Assembly: GCA_902528215.1 (NCBI GenBank)
Contig: CABZRR010000001.1
Location: 1-64,000, forward strand
Direction: 5' to 3'
Length of the DNA stretch: 64,000 nt
Origin: an uncultured SAR86 cluster bacterium
GTDB taxonomy: Bacteria > Pseudomonadota > Gammaproteobacteria > Magnimaribacterales > D2472
Shown here: positions 45,297 through 53,648 of the stretch, one piece after another
How the letters are laid out: each line of letters starts with the position of its first letter
How positions within the stretch are numbered: position 1 is the stretch's first letter
Position numbers and translations under genes: made by a program
The notes under the pieces: generated by a model
Databases searched by the model: none
Told to the model about the DNA's origin: nothing
The model's input: the letters and a program-made list of their open reading frames with translations, nothing else

Positions 45297-47288
45297 TTAA
45301 AATATTCCGTTCAATGTTAACAATGGAGCAATAACTAGACTAACGATTGCCATTACATTTATTAAGATATTCATTGAAGGGCCAGATGTATCTTTGAATG
45401 GATCGCCAACAGTATCTCCGACAACAGCTGCAGCATGGGTATCAGAACCCTTTCCACCGAGGTTGCCCTTCTCAACATATTTCTTGGCATTGTCCCAAGC
45501 GCCGCCAGCATTTGCCATAAACAAGGCAAGCGCAACGCAACCTAAAAGACCGCCTGCAAGCATTCCACCCAGTGCCATAGCACCTAAACCAAACCCAACA
45601 ACTGCTGGCATTGCTACTGCAATAACACCAGGTAACATCATTTTCTTTAAGGCGGCTTTGGTTGCTATCTCAACACATTTTTCTGAGTCAGGATCAGCAT
45701 TGCCCTCCATTAAGCCAACAATTTCTCTGAACTGCCTTCTAATTTCGTTAATCATTTCAAACGCAGCATCTCCAACAGCCGTCATGGTAATTGAAGAAAT
45801 TAAGAAAGGAATACATATTCCTATAAACATTCCAACTAATACAATTGGTTGGCCAAGAGACAAGGTAAAAGCTTCGCCGAAGTTAAGACTCACAACTGCT
45901 GAGAATGCAGAAATAATTGCTAGTGCAGCAAGAGCTGCAGCTCCAATTGCAAAACCTTTTCCGATGGCTGCTGTTGTATTGCCGAGCTCATCCAATGAAT
46001 CGGTAATCTCTCTTACATCCTCACCCATGCCAGCCATCTCTGCTATTCCGCCAGCATTATCTGCCACCGGACCATATGCATCGATAGCCATGGTTATGCC
46101 AACAGTTGAAAGCATGCCGACTGCAGCAACACCAACTCCATAAACGCCTGATAAACTTGTGGATATAAGAATAATGGTTGCCAATACTAAAATCGGAATT
46201 ACGACAGACTGCATTCCAACAGAAAGGCCTGAAATCATAACCGTTGCTGAACCAGTTTCTCCAGACTCAGCAATTTTTTGCACAGGGGCTCCCCCGGTAT
46301 AGTATTCAGTAATTAATCCAATAAGGACTCCACCAACGGCTCCGCAAACCACAGCCCACCAAACATTCATTGAAACACCAACCATGCTGTTTGTTAAAAA
46401 ATAAGCCAAGATGATAAAAATGACTGGGGCTAAAAGGGTTCCTGATCTTAAAGCGCTTGCTGGAGCTTTTGCTGATTGCAATTTAACAATCATTATCCCA
46501 ATAATAGAAGCTATGAGGCCAATTGAAGTTAGTGCCAATGGATACATCATCATTTCTTTGGAGCCTAAAGTATAAGCTATAGCTATAGAAGCAATCATTG
46601 AACCACAATAGGATTCAAAAATATCTGAGCCCATTCCTGCGACATCACCAACATTATCGCCAACATTATCTGCAATAACTCCTGGATTCCTTGGATCATC
46701 CTCGGGAATACCGGCCTCAATCTTGCCAACCAAGTCAGCTCCAACATCTGCACTCTTTGTAAAAATGCCTCCACCAACTCGAGAGAATAATGCAACAACT
46801 GACGCGCCCATACCAAATCCTTCAAGTGCATGAACATGAGATTCACTGAAAAAATAAAAGAGACTGCCAAGACCAATTAAGCCTAGTGAGGCGACACATA
46901 ATCCCATTACAGAACCCCCATAGAAAGAAACACTTAATGCAGCGGCTGCACCATCTTGCTGAGCTGCAGTTGCAGTTCTAACATTAGCTTTTGTTGCTGC
47001 ATACATTCCAATAAATCCTGCTAATGATGAACATGCTGCACCAACAATAACTGCAATAGCTGATTGAATTGTAAGAAAAGTTGCGACCAGAATAACTAAT
47101 ACAGCAACAAAAATTAGTAGATAGGTATATTCGGTTTTCATGAATTTCATTGCACCCTTATGAATTTCGTCACCAATCTTTTTAACTTGGTCTGTTCCAT
47201 CTGAATAACGCATGACCAAACTAAATACCACAAAAGCAGCAACTAAACCAATAATACCTAATGCAGGTGCAATTAATACATTCATCAT
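45297..47288 (-). CDS. hppA: Membrane-bound ion-translocating pyrophosphatase (K+-dependent type)
   Basis: HppA couples pyrophosphate hydrolysis to H+ or Na+ export. The 663-residue protein has about 16 transmembrane helices. Substrate-site motifs are [59 protein letters not shown] and [23 protein letters not shown]. In [16 protein letters not shown] the position after GNTTA is Ala, the residue of K+-dependent enzymes; K+-independent proton pumps have Lys (GNTTKA). Whether it moves H+ or Na+ cannot be judged by eye. Such pumps recover energy from biosynthetic PPi. Confidence 0.96.
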   Translation of the reverse strand: MMNVLIAPALGIIGLVAAFVVFSLVMRYSDGTDQVKKIGDEIHKGAMKFMKTEYTYLLIFVAVLVILVATFLTIQSAIAVIVGAACSSLAGFIGMYAATKANVRTATAAQQDGAAAALSVSFYGGSVMGLCVASLGLIGLGSLFYFFSESHVHALEGFGMGASVVALFSRVGGGIFTKSADVGADLVGKIEAGIPEDDPRNPGVIADNVGDNVGDVAGMGSDIFESYCGSMIASIAIAYTLGSKEMMMYPLALTSIGLIASIIGIMIVKLQSAKAPASALRSGTLLAPVIFIILAYFLTNSMVGVSMNVWWAVVCGAVGGVLIGLITEYYTGGAPVQKIAESGETGSATVMISGLSVGMQSVVIPILVLATIILISTSLSGVYGVGVAAVGMLSTVGITMAIDAYGPVADNAGGIAEMAGMGEDVREITDSLDELGNTTAAIGKGFAIGAAALAALAIISAFSAVVSLNFGEAFTLSLGQPIVLVGMFIGICIPFLISSITMTAVGDAAFEMINEIRRQFREIVGLMEGNADPDSEKCVEIATKAALKKMMLPGVIAVAMPAVVGFGLGAMALGGMLAGGLLGCVALALFMANAGGAWDNAKKYVEKGNLGGKGSDTHAAAVVGDTVGDPFKDTSGPSMNILINVMAIVSLVIAPLLTLNGIF

Positions 47289-47345
47289 TTCTCTCCTTTT
47301 AACAAGCGTAAGATTTTATCAAATAAAATTAAGTTTAATTAGTAA

Positions 47346-48608
47346 TTAAGCCTTTGAATTAAAAATATTTTCATCCAGTTGATTCTCTGTTTTCGCAACT
47401 ATACATGCAATTGCGGCATCACCGGTGACATTTACCGATGTTCTAATCATATCTAGAACTCTATCAACTGCCAAAATAATCCCTATTGCCTCAAGTGGTA
47501 AGTTAAATTGCTGCAAAATTATTATTAAAGTAATCGTTCCTGCTGATGGAACAGCAGCTGTTCCAATTGAGGTTGCAACAGCTAGCAATACAACTTGCAT
47601 ATACTGAAATAGTGTTAGATCAATGCCAGACATCTGAGCAATAAATACAGTTGCTAAACCTTGCATGATTGCTGTGCCATCCATATTGATAGTAGCTCCA
47701 ACAGGCACCACAAAAGAAGCTACATTCTGATTAACGCCTAAATCTTGATTAGCGGTTTTGAGAGTTACTGGAATTGTTGCCGCGCTCGATGAAGTAGAAA
47801 ATGCAAATAAAGCAACATCTTTCATCTTTTTGAAAAAAATTATTGGATTTAAGCCAGCTAAAGCCTTGAGAAAAAAAGAGTAGGTAAAAGCTGCGTGAAA
47901 TAAAAGCAAGGTAATTAATAAAACAACATATGCAACAACGTCTTGGAATATATCAAGCCCATCAGCGACAACAAATTTTCCAATTAAACAAAAAACACCC
48001 AAGGGTGCAAAACCCATTATCATTACAATTAATTGTAAAAATACAGTATTTAATTTAGAAAACGAATCACTTAAATTACCTGTTAAATGATTAGTCTTGT
48101 TCAGTGCTAAGCCAAATATAATACTAAAGAAAACTATTGCTAGCATTTGGTTTTCTGCCATAGCTTGAATAATATTTGATGGAAAAATTCCCACAATAGT
48201 AGAATAAATTCCTTGACCCTCAGGCAAGGAGCTTGGTGCAACCATTGCTAATTCAGACGAGTAATTAGAGCCTGGTTTAAGTAGCGAACCTGCAAGTAAG
48301 GCTAAAGATACTGCTATGGCAGTTGTTAACAAATAGAATCCAACAGTCTTAAATGTTAACTTTCCTAAAGACTGTTCGCTTCCTAAAGAGGCAATGCCCG
48401 ATACCAAAGAAAAGAAAACTAAAGGTACAACTAACATCTTAAGGAGATTCATGAAGATATCTCCCCCAAGATTAAAAATATATTTTTCAATGAAGTCATC
48501 AACCAGGCTTGGTAAAAAATCAGTGTAAAAAAGGAAAGAACCAACAACAAAACCAAGAATCAGACCAATAAGTATGTTTCTGGTAAGGTTTTTTGGGGTA
48601 TCAATCAT
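47346..48608 (-). CDS. Dicarboxylate/amino-acid:cation symporter (DAACS family)
   Basis: This is a 420-residue transporter of the GltP/DctA family with eight helices and two re-entrant hairpins. Hairpin 1 carries the serine-rich [17 protein letters not shown]7 has [10 protein letters not shown] (the NMDGT motif) and hairpin 2 has [13 protein letters not shown]8 has [17 protein letters not shown], with the aspartate and arginine that choose the substrate. An arginine there suggests acidic substrates such as glutamate, aspartate or C4-dicarboxylates. It overlaps the rubredoxin gene upstream by 4 bp (ATGA). Confidence 0.93.
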   Translation of the reverse strand: MIDTPKNLTRNILIGLILGFVVGSFLFYTDFLPSLVDDFIEKYIFNLGGDIFMNLLKMLVVPLVFFSLVSGIASLGSEQSLGKLTFKTVGFYLLTTAIAVSLALLAGSLLKPGSNYSSELAMVAPSSLPEGQGIYSTIVGIFPSNIIQAMAENQMLAIVFFSIIFGLALNKTNHLTGNLSDSFSKLNTVFLQLIVMIMGFAPLGVFCLIGKFVVADGLDIFQDVVAYVVLLITLLLFHAAFTYSFFLKALAGLNPIIFFKKMKDVALFAFSTSSSAATIPVTLKTANQDLGVNQNVASFVVPVGATINMDGTAIMQGLATVFIAQMSGIDLTLFQYMQVVLLAVATSIGTAAVPSAGTITLIIILQQFNLPLEAIGIILAVDRVLDMIRTSVNVTGDAAIACIVAKTENQLDENIFNSKA

Positions 48609-48778
48609 TCAATTTCTATCATTTCAAAATCTTCTTTACCGACTCCACAATCTGGGCATAACCAATCATCAGGAACATCATCCCATGCAGTACCAGGCTC
48701 AATACCATCATCAGGCCAGCCTTGTTCTTCATCATATATCAGTCCGCAAACAATGCATTCCCATTTTTTATATTGCAT
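48605..48778 (-). CDS. rubA: Rubredoxin
   Basis: This 57-residue protein is encoded on the minus strand from ATG 48778. The two iron-binding knuckles are complete: [20 protein letters not shown] at residues 6-25 (C8, C11) and [19 protein letters not shown] (C41, C44). PEDG-type spacing and the aromatic residues match typical rubredoxins that carry electrons, for example to alkane hydroxylases or peroxide reductases. Its stop overlaps the symporter start in ATGA. A rubredoxin near ubiC-ubiA is also found in Pseudomonas. No rubredoxin reductase or alkB is in the window, so its partner is unknown. Confidence 0.95.
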   Translation of the reverse strand: MQYKKWECIVCGLIYDEEQGWPDDGIEPGTAWDDVPDDWLCPDCGVGKEDFEMIEIE

Positions 48779-48817
48779 TTTTTCCTCTTAGTTAATCGGT
48801 GTTAAAAGTCTCATTTT

Positions 48818-49357
48818 ATGAAAATTAAGCAGGCTATAATATCAGATTTTAAAAAACTAATTTTAATGCAACTTACAAGAAAAAATAAATGGCTAAATTC
48901 TTCGGAATTAAAACACCGCTTGAAAGAACAAAGAATTCTTGATTGGTTGAATGAGGAGTATTCAATTACAAAAAAAATTTCATCTAAAGCCGAATTCAAG
49001 CTAGAAATTTTGCGAGATGATATTGGAATAGCAGAAGAAGATGAATATGCGGCTCTTAAAATCTCTCCTGAAAAGGTTCGGATTAGAGAAGTATTACTGT
49101 ACGGAAATTTATTGCCATTGGTTTATGCAAGAAGCATCATCCCAAATCGTACATCATCTAAGGGATATCCAGGATTGGGATCAATAGGGTCTAAGCCACT
49201 GGGAGATCTGATCTTTCAAAGTAAATTATTTGTTAAAACTAATCGTGAATTTGCAGAATTTACTATGGCTGATAGAAGTGATGTTTGGGGAAGAAGAACA
49301 CAATACCTTGTTCGTGATTACCCATTAAGTGTTATGGAGGTTTTCTTATCCCCATGA
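48818..49357 (+). CDS. ubiC: Chorismate-pyruvate lyase
   Basis: UbiC makes 4-hydroxybenzoate from chorismate, the first step of ubiquinone synthesis. The 179-residue protein contains the family motifs REVLLYG (substrate arginine), LVYARSIIP and IGSKPLGDLIF, and ends FTMADRSDVWGRRTQYLVRDYPLSVMEVFLS, where a conserved Glu closes the active site. A methionine at residue 17 is an alternative start. It overlaps ubiA by 4 bp and is divergent from rubA. Confidence 0.94.
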   Translation: MKIKQAIISDFKKLILMQLTRKNKWLNSSELKHRLKEQRILDWLNEEYSITKKISSKAEFKLEILRDDIGIAEEDEYAALKISPEKVRIREVLLYGNLLPLVYARSIIPNRTSSKGYPGLGSIGSKPLGDLIFQSKLFVKTNREFAEFTMADRSDVWGRRTQYLVRDYPLSVMEVFLSP

Positions 49358-50196
49358 ACAAAGCACATGCATTCTTTGAACTAATGAGACTTGATAAGCC
49401 TATTGGAATATATCTTTTACTTTGGCCAGCATTATTAGCATTAATTGTAAGTACTGGTGGTAATTTTATATATTCTGATTTTTTAATAGTTGTTGTAGGA
49501 AGCATCTTGGTTAGATCTGCAGGTTGCGTAATTAACGACATATGGGATAAAGACTTTGATGGCGGTGTAGAAAGAACAAAATTAAGGCCGATTCCAAGCA
49601 AAAGAGTATCAATATATGAAAGCTGGGCTCTATTTTTAATTCTTGGATTTTTAAGTTTGATTTTACTCAGCCTAACTAATGCGAATACAATTTTTATAAG
49701 TTTTTGCTTTAGTTTATTGATAATTTTATATCCTCTCACAAAAAGATTTTTAATGGGACCGCAAATATTTCTTGGTCTCACTTTTAATCCAACGATTATT
49801 GTTTATGCCATGACAGATGAATTAAATAATTCAACAATGATATTTCTTTACTTTGCAATTGCTGCGATGACTGTTGCTTTTGATACGCTTTATGGATTAT
49901 GTGATATAGATGATGATAAAAAACTAGGCATTAACTCGACACCAATTTGGTGGGGATCAAATACTTTAAAAATTGTTGCTTGCTTTCAATTTATGGCAAT
50001 TTTTCTTCTGCTGATTGTGGGATGGCAGGCTGCACTAAAGTTTATTTGGTTCTTAGGAGTATTTTTCTTAATTGGGTTTTACTTATATCAACATCACCTT
50101 GCTAATCAAAGGAAATATTTCCTAGCATTTAAAAACAATCATTGGGCATCTTTTTATTTACTGATTCTCTCAGTATTATGTTTTCTAGTAATCTAA
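49354..50196 (+). CDS. ubiA: 4-hydroxybenzoate octaprenyltransferase
   Basis: UbiA prenylates 4-hydroxybenzoate in the inner membrane. The 280-residue protein has eight or nine transmembrane helices, starting MRLDKPIGIYLLLWPAL. The first Asp-rich motif is CVINDIWDKDFDGGVERTKLRPIPS (NDxxDxxxD) and the second is FDTLYGLCDIDDDKKLGINS. It is translationally coupled to ubiC and 4 bp before an acetyltransferase gene. Confidence 0.96.
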   Translation: MNKAHAFFELMRLDKPIGIYLLLWPALLALIVSTGGNFIYSDFLIVVVGSILVRSAGCVINDIWDKDFDGGVERTKLRPIPSKRVSIYESWALFLILGFLSLILLSLTNANTIFISFCFSLLIILYPLTKRFLMGPQIFLGLTFNPTIIVYAMTDELNNSTMIFLYFAIAAMTVAFDTLYGLCDIDDDKKLGINSTPIWWGSNTLKIVACFQFMAIFLLLIVGWQAALKFIWFLGVFFLIGFYLYQHHLANQRKYFLAFKNNHWASFYLLILSVLCFLVI

Positions 50197-50200
50197 TTTC

Positions 50201-51325
50201 ATGAAATCTGAAATCCAAAAAATTAATTTAAACGATAAATCTTATTCATTTAAAGCAAATAATCCTTTTGAAGATTTTGCATATCTTAGAGCGATGGAGC
50301 AAAGTGAATCTGCTTCAGAAATCTCTGGATGGATTCCAAATCATCTAGGAGAACTTAAAGGTGAAAAATTGATCAGTTTTATGCCATTATATAAAAAGTC
50401 TAACAGTTATGGTGAATTCATTTTCGATCAGCAATGGGCAAATGCCTTACAAAGGACGGGTAGAAGTTATTACCCTAAATTACTAACAGCAATTCCTTTT
50501 ACTCCTTGTGAGGGAGATAGAATTCTAGCTAAAAATAAAAAAAATAAAATTGGCCTAATTGATGCGGGTATAAAAAAAATGGAGGCAGAGCAAATAGAGT
50601 CTTGGCATATTCTTTTTCCAAATGAAGATTGTAAAGCCATTTTGCGTGATAGAAACTTTATTGAAAGATTTAATTACAGATTTACATGGATCAATAATAA
50701 TTTTTCTGACTTTGATCATTTCTTGTCAATTTTTACATCTCGTCAAAGATCTACCATTCGAAAAGAGAGAAATAGCATTAAGAAATTAAACATTAAAATT
50801 AATTGCAAAAAATGTGACGAAATTACCATTGAAGATTGGGATTTATTTTATAAATTTTATCAAAGGACTTACTATGAGAGAGCCCAAAATCCATATCTAA
50901 ATAGAGAATTCTTTTATTTAATAAATACCGGAAATCAAAATGTTAAACCAGTTATTTTTTTTGCGGAGCTTGCAGGAGAAACAATTGGCGCATCACTTTG
51001 TTTTGAAGGTGAAAATACCCTATATGGAAGACATTGGGGAACAATAAAAAAAATAAAAAACCTACACTTTGAATGTTGTTATTATCAAGGAATAGAATAC
51101 TGCATAAAAAACAACCTCAAATATTTTGATCCAGGAGTTCAAGGTGAGCATAAAATTAGGAGAGGGTTTCAGCCACATTCAAGCTCATCATTTCATTATT
51201 TTTTAAAAAAAGATTTTGATGAAGCTGTAATTCAATTTTGTTTATCAGAAAAAATACAAATAGATAATTATATTGATGCATGCAAATCCTATACTCCTTT
51301 TAACAAAAATTATAAGATTTCTTAA
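50201..51325 (+). CDS. GNAT-family (FemAB-like, COG3146-type) acyltransferase
   Basis: The 374-residue protein matches the peptidogalycan-biosynthesis-like / COG3146 GNAT proteins: NPFEDFAYLRAMEQSESAS, GWIPNHLGELKGEKLISFMPLYKKSNSYGEF, IPFTPCEGDRIL, and the C-terminal HFECCYYQGIEYCIKNNLKYFDPGVQGEHKIRRGFQP. FemAB-type folds transfer aminoacyl or acyl groups. The substrate of this group is not established. It lies between ubiA (4 bp) and yqiB (immediately adjacent). Confidence 0.85.
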   Translation: MKSEIQKINLNDKSYSFKANNPFEDFAYLRAMEQSESASEISGWIPNHLGELKGEKLISFMPLYKKSNSYGEFIFDQQWANALQRTGRSYYPKLLTAIPFTPCEGDRILAKNKKNKIGLIDAGIKKMEAEQIESWHILFPNEDCKAILRDRNFIERFNYRFTWINNNFSDFDHFLSIFTSRQRSTIRKERNSIKKLNIKINCKKCDEITIEDWDLFYKFYQRTYYERAQNPYLNREFFYLINTGNQNVKPVIFFAELAGETIGASLCFEGENTLYGRHWGTIKKIKNLHFECCYYQGIEYCIKNNLKYFDPGVQGEHKIRRGFQPHSSSSFHYFLKKDFDEAVIQFCLSEKIQIDNYIDACKSYTPFNKNYKIS

Positions 51326-51760
51326 ATGTATAAAATTTTAAAAACAAAGAATCATCTAACAACATGCAGTGCAAATTATTCTAGACTGAGAAAAATTCTT
51401 TGCAGCTTTAAACATGATGTTTATGTTTTTGAAATTCTTAATCATTCACAAAAAAAAAGCATAGCTGAATTTATAGTAATCTCAAGAACAAAACACACTC
51501 TATCTATTGAGGCTAAATTTAAGAACAATGATCTAACTTTGGTGAATTTTTTATTAAGAATAAATATTTACATCGATGCAAAATTAGCTGAAGTAATTTC
51601 TTATCAACAGGAAAAACCAGTTCCATTTTTTTCTCCTCCACAATTCAGTCACTCGCAAGATGAGAAATATCAACAAAATAGAATTCTAACTGAATGGCTA
51701 GAGAATATTTTTACAAACGGAGCGGTTGAATTTAAGAAAATAAATTTTTTAAATGGGTAA
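51326..51760 (+). CDS. yqiB: DUF1249 protein YqiB
   Basis: This is a 144-residue DUF1249 protein. The N-terminus SANYSRLRKIL and the segment HTLSIEAKFKNNDLTLVNFLLRINIYIDAKLAEVISYQ, followed by FSPPQFSHSQDEKYQQNRILTEWL, match the family. In Escherichia yqiB sits between cpdA and the nudF/tolC side, close to the esterase yqiA; here it overlaps yqiA by 8 bp. No enzymatic function is known. Confidence 0.87.
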   Translation: MYKILKTKNHLTTCSANYSRLRKILCSFKHDVYVFEILNHSQKKSIAEFIVISRTKHTLSIEAKFKNNDLTLVNFLLRINIYIDAKLAEVISYQQEKPVPFFSPPQFSHSQDEKYQQNRILTEWLENIFTNGAVEFKKINFLNG

Positions 51761-52325
51761 AATTTTATACCTGCACGGATTTGCTTCTTCTGCTAATTCA
51801 ACAAAAGCTAACTTAATAAATACTTTTATTAAAAAGAATACCAAAGCAACTCAGATTTTAATTCCAGATTTAGATAATGATATAGAAAGTGCATACCATC
51901 AAATTGATTTAATTATAAAAAAAGAATCTCCTTCATCTATTCTTGGAAGCTCTTTAGGTGGTTTTTATGCTACATATTTTTCAGATAAGTATAACCTTCT
52001 ATGTGTAAATATTAATCCAGCCGTTCCACCAATAGATATGTCAATGTACTTAGGTGAGAATCAAAATTTTTCCACAGGTGAGAAATTTGTTGTTAGTAAA
52101 CATCACCTAGATTTGCTTGAAACAATGAGTCAGAAAATTCAATCTTTAAATAGAACTAAAAATTTTTTGACCTTAATTCAATCCGGTGATGAGGTTCTGA
52201 ATTATAAAAATGCAATAAAATATTTTGCTGCTAGTCGAGTTGAGATTAAATTTGGTGGGAATCATTCATTTGTGGAATTTGAAAAATACTTTACAAAAAT
52301 AAAAAGATTTTTAAATTTGCGTTAA
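51753..52325 (+). CDS. yqiA: YqiA-like alpha/beta-hydrolase esterase
   Basis: This is a 190-residue esterase of the YqiA family (UPF0227). Motifs are LYLHGFASSANSTKA (oxyanion region), ILGSSLGGFYATYFS with the nucleophile serine (GSSLGG), VNINPAVPP, the LIQSGDEVLNY acid and the GGNHSFVEFE histidine. YqiA prefers short-chain and palmitoyl-CoA esters in vitro. The last 133 bp of the gene are duplicated in tandem directly after the stop codon. It starts inside the yqiB 3' end. Confidence 0.9.
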   Translation: MGKILYLHGFASSANSTKANLINTFIKKNTKATQILIPDLDNDIESAYHQIDLIIKKESPSSILGSSLGGFYATYFSDKYNLLCVNINPAVPPIDMSMYLGENQNFSTGEKFVVSKHHLDLLETMSQKIQSLNRTKNFLTLIQSGDEVLNYKNAIKYFAASRVEIKFGGNHSFVEFEKYFTKIKRFLNLR

Positions 52326-52458
52326 GTTGCTTGATTATAAAAATGCAATAAAATATTTTGCTGCTAGTCGAGTTGAGATTAAATTTAGTGGAAATCATTC
52401 ATTTGGGGACTTTGAAAGATACTTTACAAAAGTAAAAATATTCTTAAATTTGCACTAA
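52326..52458 (+). pseudogene. Tandem duplicate of the yqiA 3' end (gene remnant)
   Basis: This stretch repeats 52193-52325 with a 133-bp offset. From ATTATAAAAATGC onward 125 bp align without gaps: the first 53 bp are identical and the remaining 72 carry 10 substitutions by my count. The copy ends in its own TAA at the equivalent place (52456-52458). It has no start codon or upstream half, so it is a remnant. Its changes mix synonymous (GGG to GGA, TTT to TTC) and conservative codons (K to R, I to V), as if copied from another allele. Confidence 0.85.
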
Positions 52459-52502
52459 TATTATTCATATTTTATCGTCATGCTCTATAATTAATCTAAT
52501 CT

Positions 52503-52519
52503 TGCACAAATAGTGTGCA
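52503..52519 (+). promoter_or_regulatory. NtrC-like binding site
   Basis: TGCACAAATAGTGTGCA is an inverted repeat (TGCACA / TGTGCA around a 5-bp centre) that closely fits the NtrC consensus TGCACC-N5-GGTGCA. It lies directly upstream of a sigma-54 promoter in front of glnII, and ntrB-ntrC follow glnII. The short distance to the promoter (about 8 bp to the -24 element) is unusual, since enhancer sites are normally around -100 to -150. Confidence 0.7.
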
Positions 52520-52526
52520 ACAATAT

Positions 52527-52541
52527 TGGCATAAATGTTGC
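52527..52541 (+). promoter_or_regulatory. Sigma-54 (RpoN) promoter of glnII
   Basis: TGGCATAAATGTTGC matches the -24/-12 consensus TGGCAYR-N4-TTGC with the invariant GG and GC exactly 10 bp apart. Transcription should begin about 12 bp after the GC, near 52553. That leaves a leader of about 37 nt with the ribosome site AAGGAG at 52577-52582 before the ATG at 52590. Confidence 0.8.
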
Positions 52542-52589
52542 ATCTAGAATAAGGCACGTAAGAATTTTAAATATTTAAGGAGAAAAAGA

Positions 52590-53570
52590 ATGTCAAAATA
52601 CAAAACATATGAATACATCTGGCTTGATGGTTATCAACCAGAGCCGTTCATGAGAAGCAAAGTTAAAGCAACAGATTCGGATACTCCTCCTGATTGGTCT
52701 TTTGACGGCTCATCAACACAACAAGCTGAAGGTGGAAGCTCAGATTGCCTTCTTCTTCCAGTTCAAACTTATGAAAATCCAAATGGCCATGATTTAGTTA
52801 TGACCCAAGTTCAAGCAGCTGATCATACTGCTCACCCCTCCAATTTTAGGGCAGCAGCTGCCGAGGTTGTAACAGATGACTGGTGGTTTGGATTTGAACA
52901 GGAATTTTTCTTTACTGACCCTGAAACAGGCGAACCTCTTGGATGGGAAAATGGAGAGCCTAGAGCACAAGGAGAATTTTATTGTGGTGTAGGAGCCGGA
53001 AATGTTGTTGGCAGAGAAATTTCTGATCATCATCTTCAGGCTTGTCTTGATTTAGGAATCACACTTACAGGAACAAATGCAGAAGTTGCTCTCGGTCAAT
53101 GGGAATATCAATGTTTTGGTACTGGAATTAAAGCAGCGGATGACCTATGGATTAGTAGATATCTTCTTTACAAAGTTGCAGAAGAGTATGGCGTTGGTGT
53201 AAACATTCATCCAAAACCAAAAACTGGTGATTGGAATGGTTCCGGAATGCACACCAATTTTTCTAACGAAGAAATGAGATCAAAAGGCTCGGAAGAATTG
53301 TTTTCGTCATTGTGCGACAAACTTGGTGAAGTTCATGAAGAAGGAATTGCTGCCTATGGCTCTGACAATGATATGAGATTGACAGGTCTTCATGAAACTC
53401 AAAGCATTGATCAATTCTCATATGGAGTAAGCGATAGAGGAGCTAGTATAAGAATCCCAGTATATACAGTAGAGCATAACTGGAATGGTTATTTAGAGGA
53501 TAGAAGGCCTGCTTCAAATGCAGATCCATATAAAATTTTAGCCCACATTGTTGGAACTCTTACTAAATAG
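52590..53570 (+). CDS. glnII: Glutamine synthetase type II (eukaryote-like)
   Basis: This enzyme joins ammonia and glutamate with ATP. At 326 residues it is far shorter than the bacterial GSI (about 470) and carries GSII motifs: YIWLDGYQPEPFMRSK, PPDWSFDGSSTQQAEGGSSD, WFGFEQEFFF, YCGVGAGNVVGREI, GTNAEVALGQWEYQ, NIHPKPKTGDWNGSGMHTNFS, YGSDNDMRLTGLHET and SDRGASIRIP. GSII has no adenylylation tyrosine loop, so control must be transcriptional or by effectors. It is driven by an NtrC/sigma-54 promoter and followed by a hairpin and ntrBC, the place normally held by glnA (GSI). Confidence 0.97.
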   Translation: MSKYKTYEYIWLDGYQPEPFMRSKVKATDSDTPPDWSFDGSSTQQAEGGSSDCLLLPVQTYENPNGHDLVMTQVQAADHTAHPSNFRAAAAEVVTDDWWFGFEQEFFFTDPETGEPLGWENGEPRAQGEFYCGVGAGNVVGREISDHHLQACLDLGITLTGTNAEVALGQWEYQCFGTGIKAADDLWISRYLLYKVAEEYGVGVNIHPKPKTGDWNGSGMHTNFSNEEMRSKGSEELFSSLCDKLGEVHEEGIAAYGSDNDMRLTGLHETQSIDQFSYGVSDRGASIRIPVYTVEHNWNGYLEDRRPASNADPYKILAHIVGTLTK

Positions 53571-53609
53571 ATCATAGTTTGATCGGGTCTTATACGGAGA
53601 GTAAACAAA

Positions 53610-53630
53610 AGCCCTCTATTCAAGAGGGCT
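53610..53630 (+). terminator. Hairpin between glnII and ntrB
   Basis: AGCCCTCT, loop ATTCA, AGAGGGCT is a perfect 8-bp GC-rich stem 40 bp after the glnII stop and 18 bp before ntrB. The downstream CAATTTCTCT is only partly U-rich, so it may be a partial terminator that lowers ntrBC expression relative to glnII, or it may act as an mRNA-stabilising stem. Confidence 0.65.
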
Positions 53631-53648
53631 CAATTTCTCTGGAAAAGT

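Noticed and set aside
45394-46143. Plus-strand open frame of 249 codons
   Set aside because: It lies wholly antisense to hppA, whose membrane-pyrophosphatase motifs are unmistakable. The frame is rich in Pro, Ala and Ser, as expected for the complement of a Gly/Ala-rich membrane protein.
49332-49781. Minus-strand frame of 149 codons inside ubiA
   Set aside because: It overlaps ubiA on the opposite strand and its product has no family signature; ubiA shows both Asp-rich motifs.
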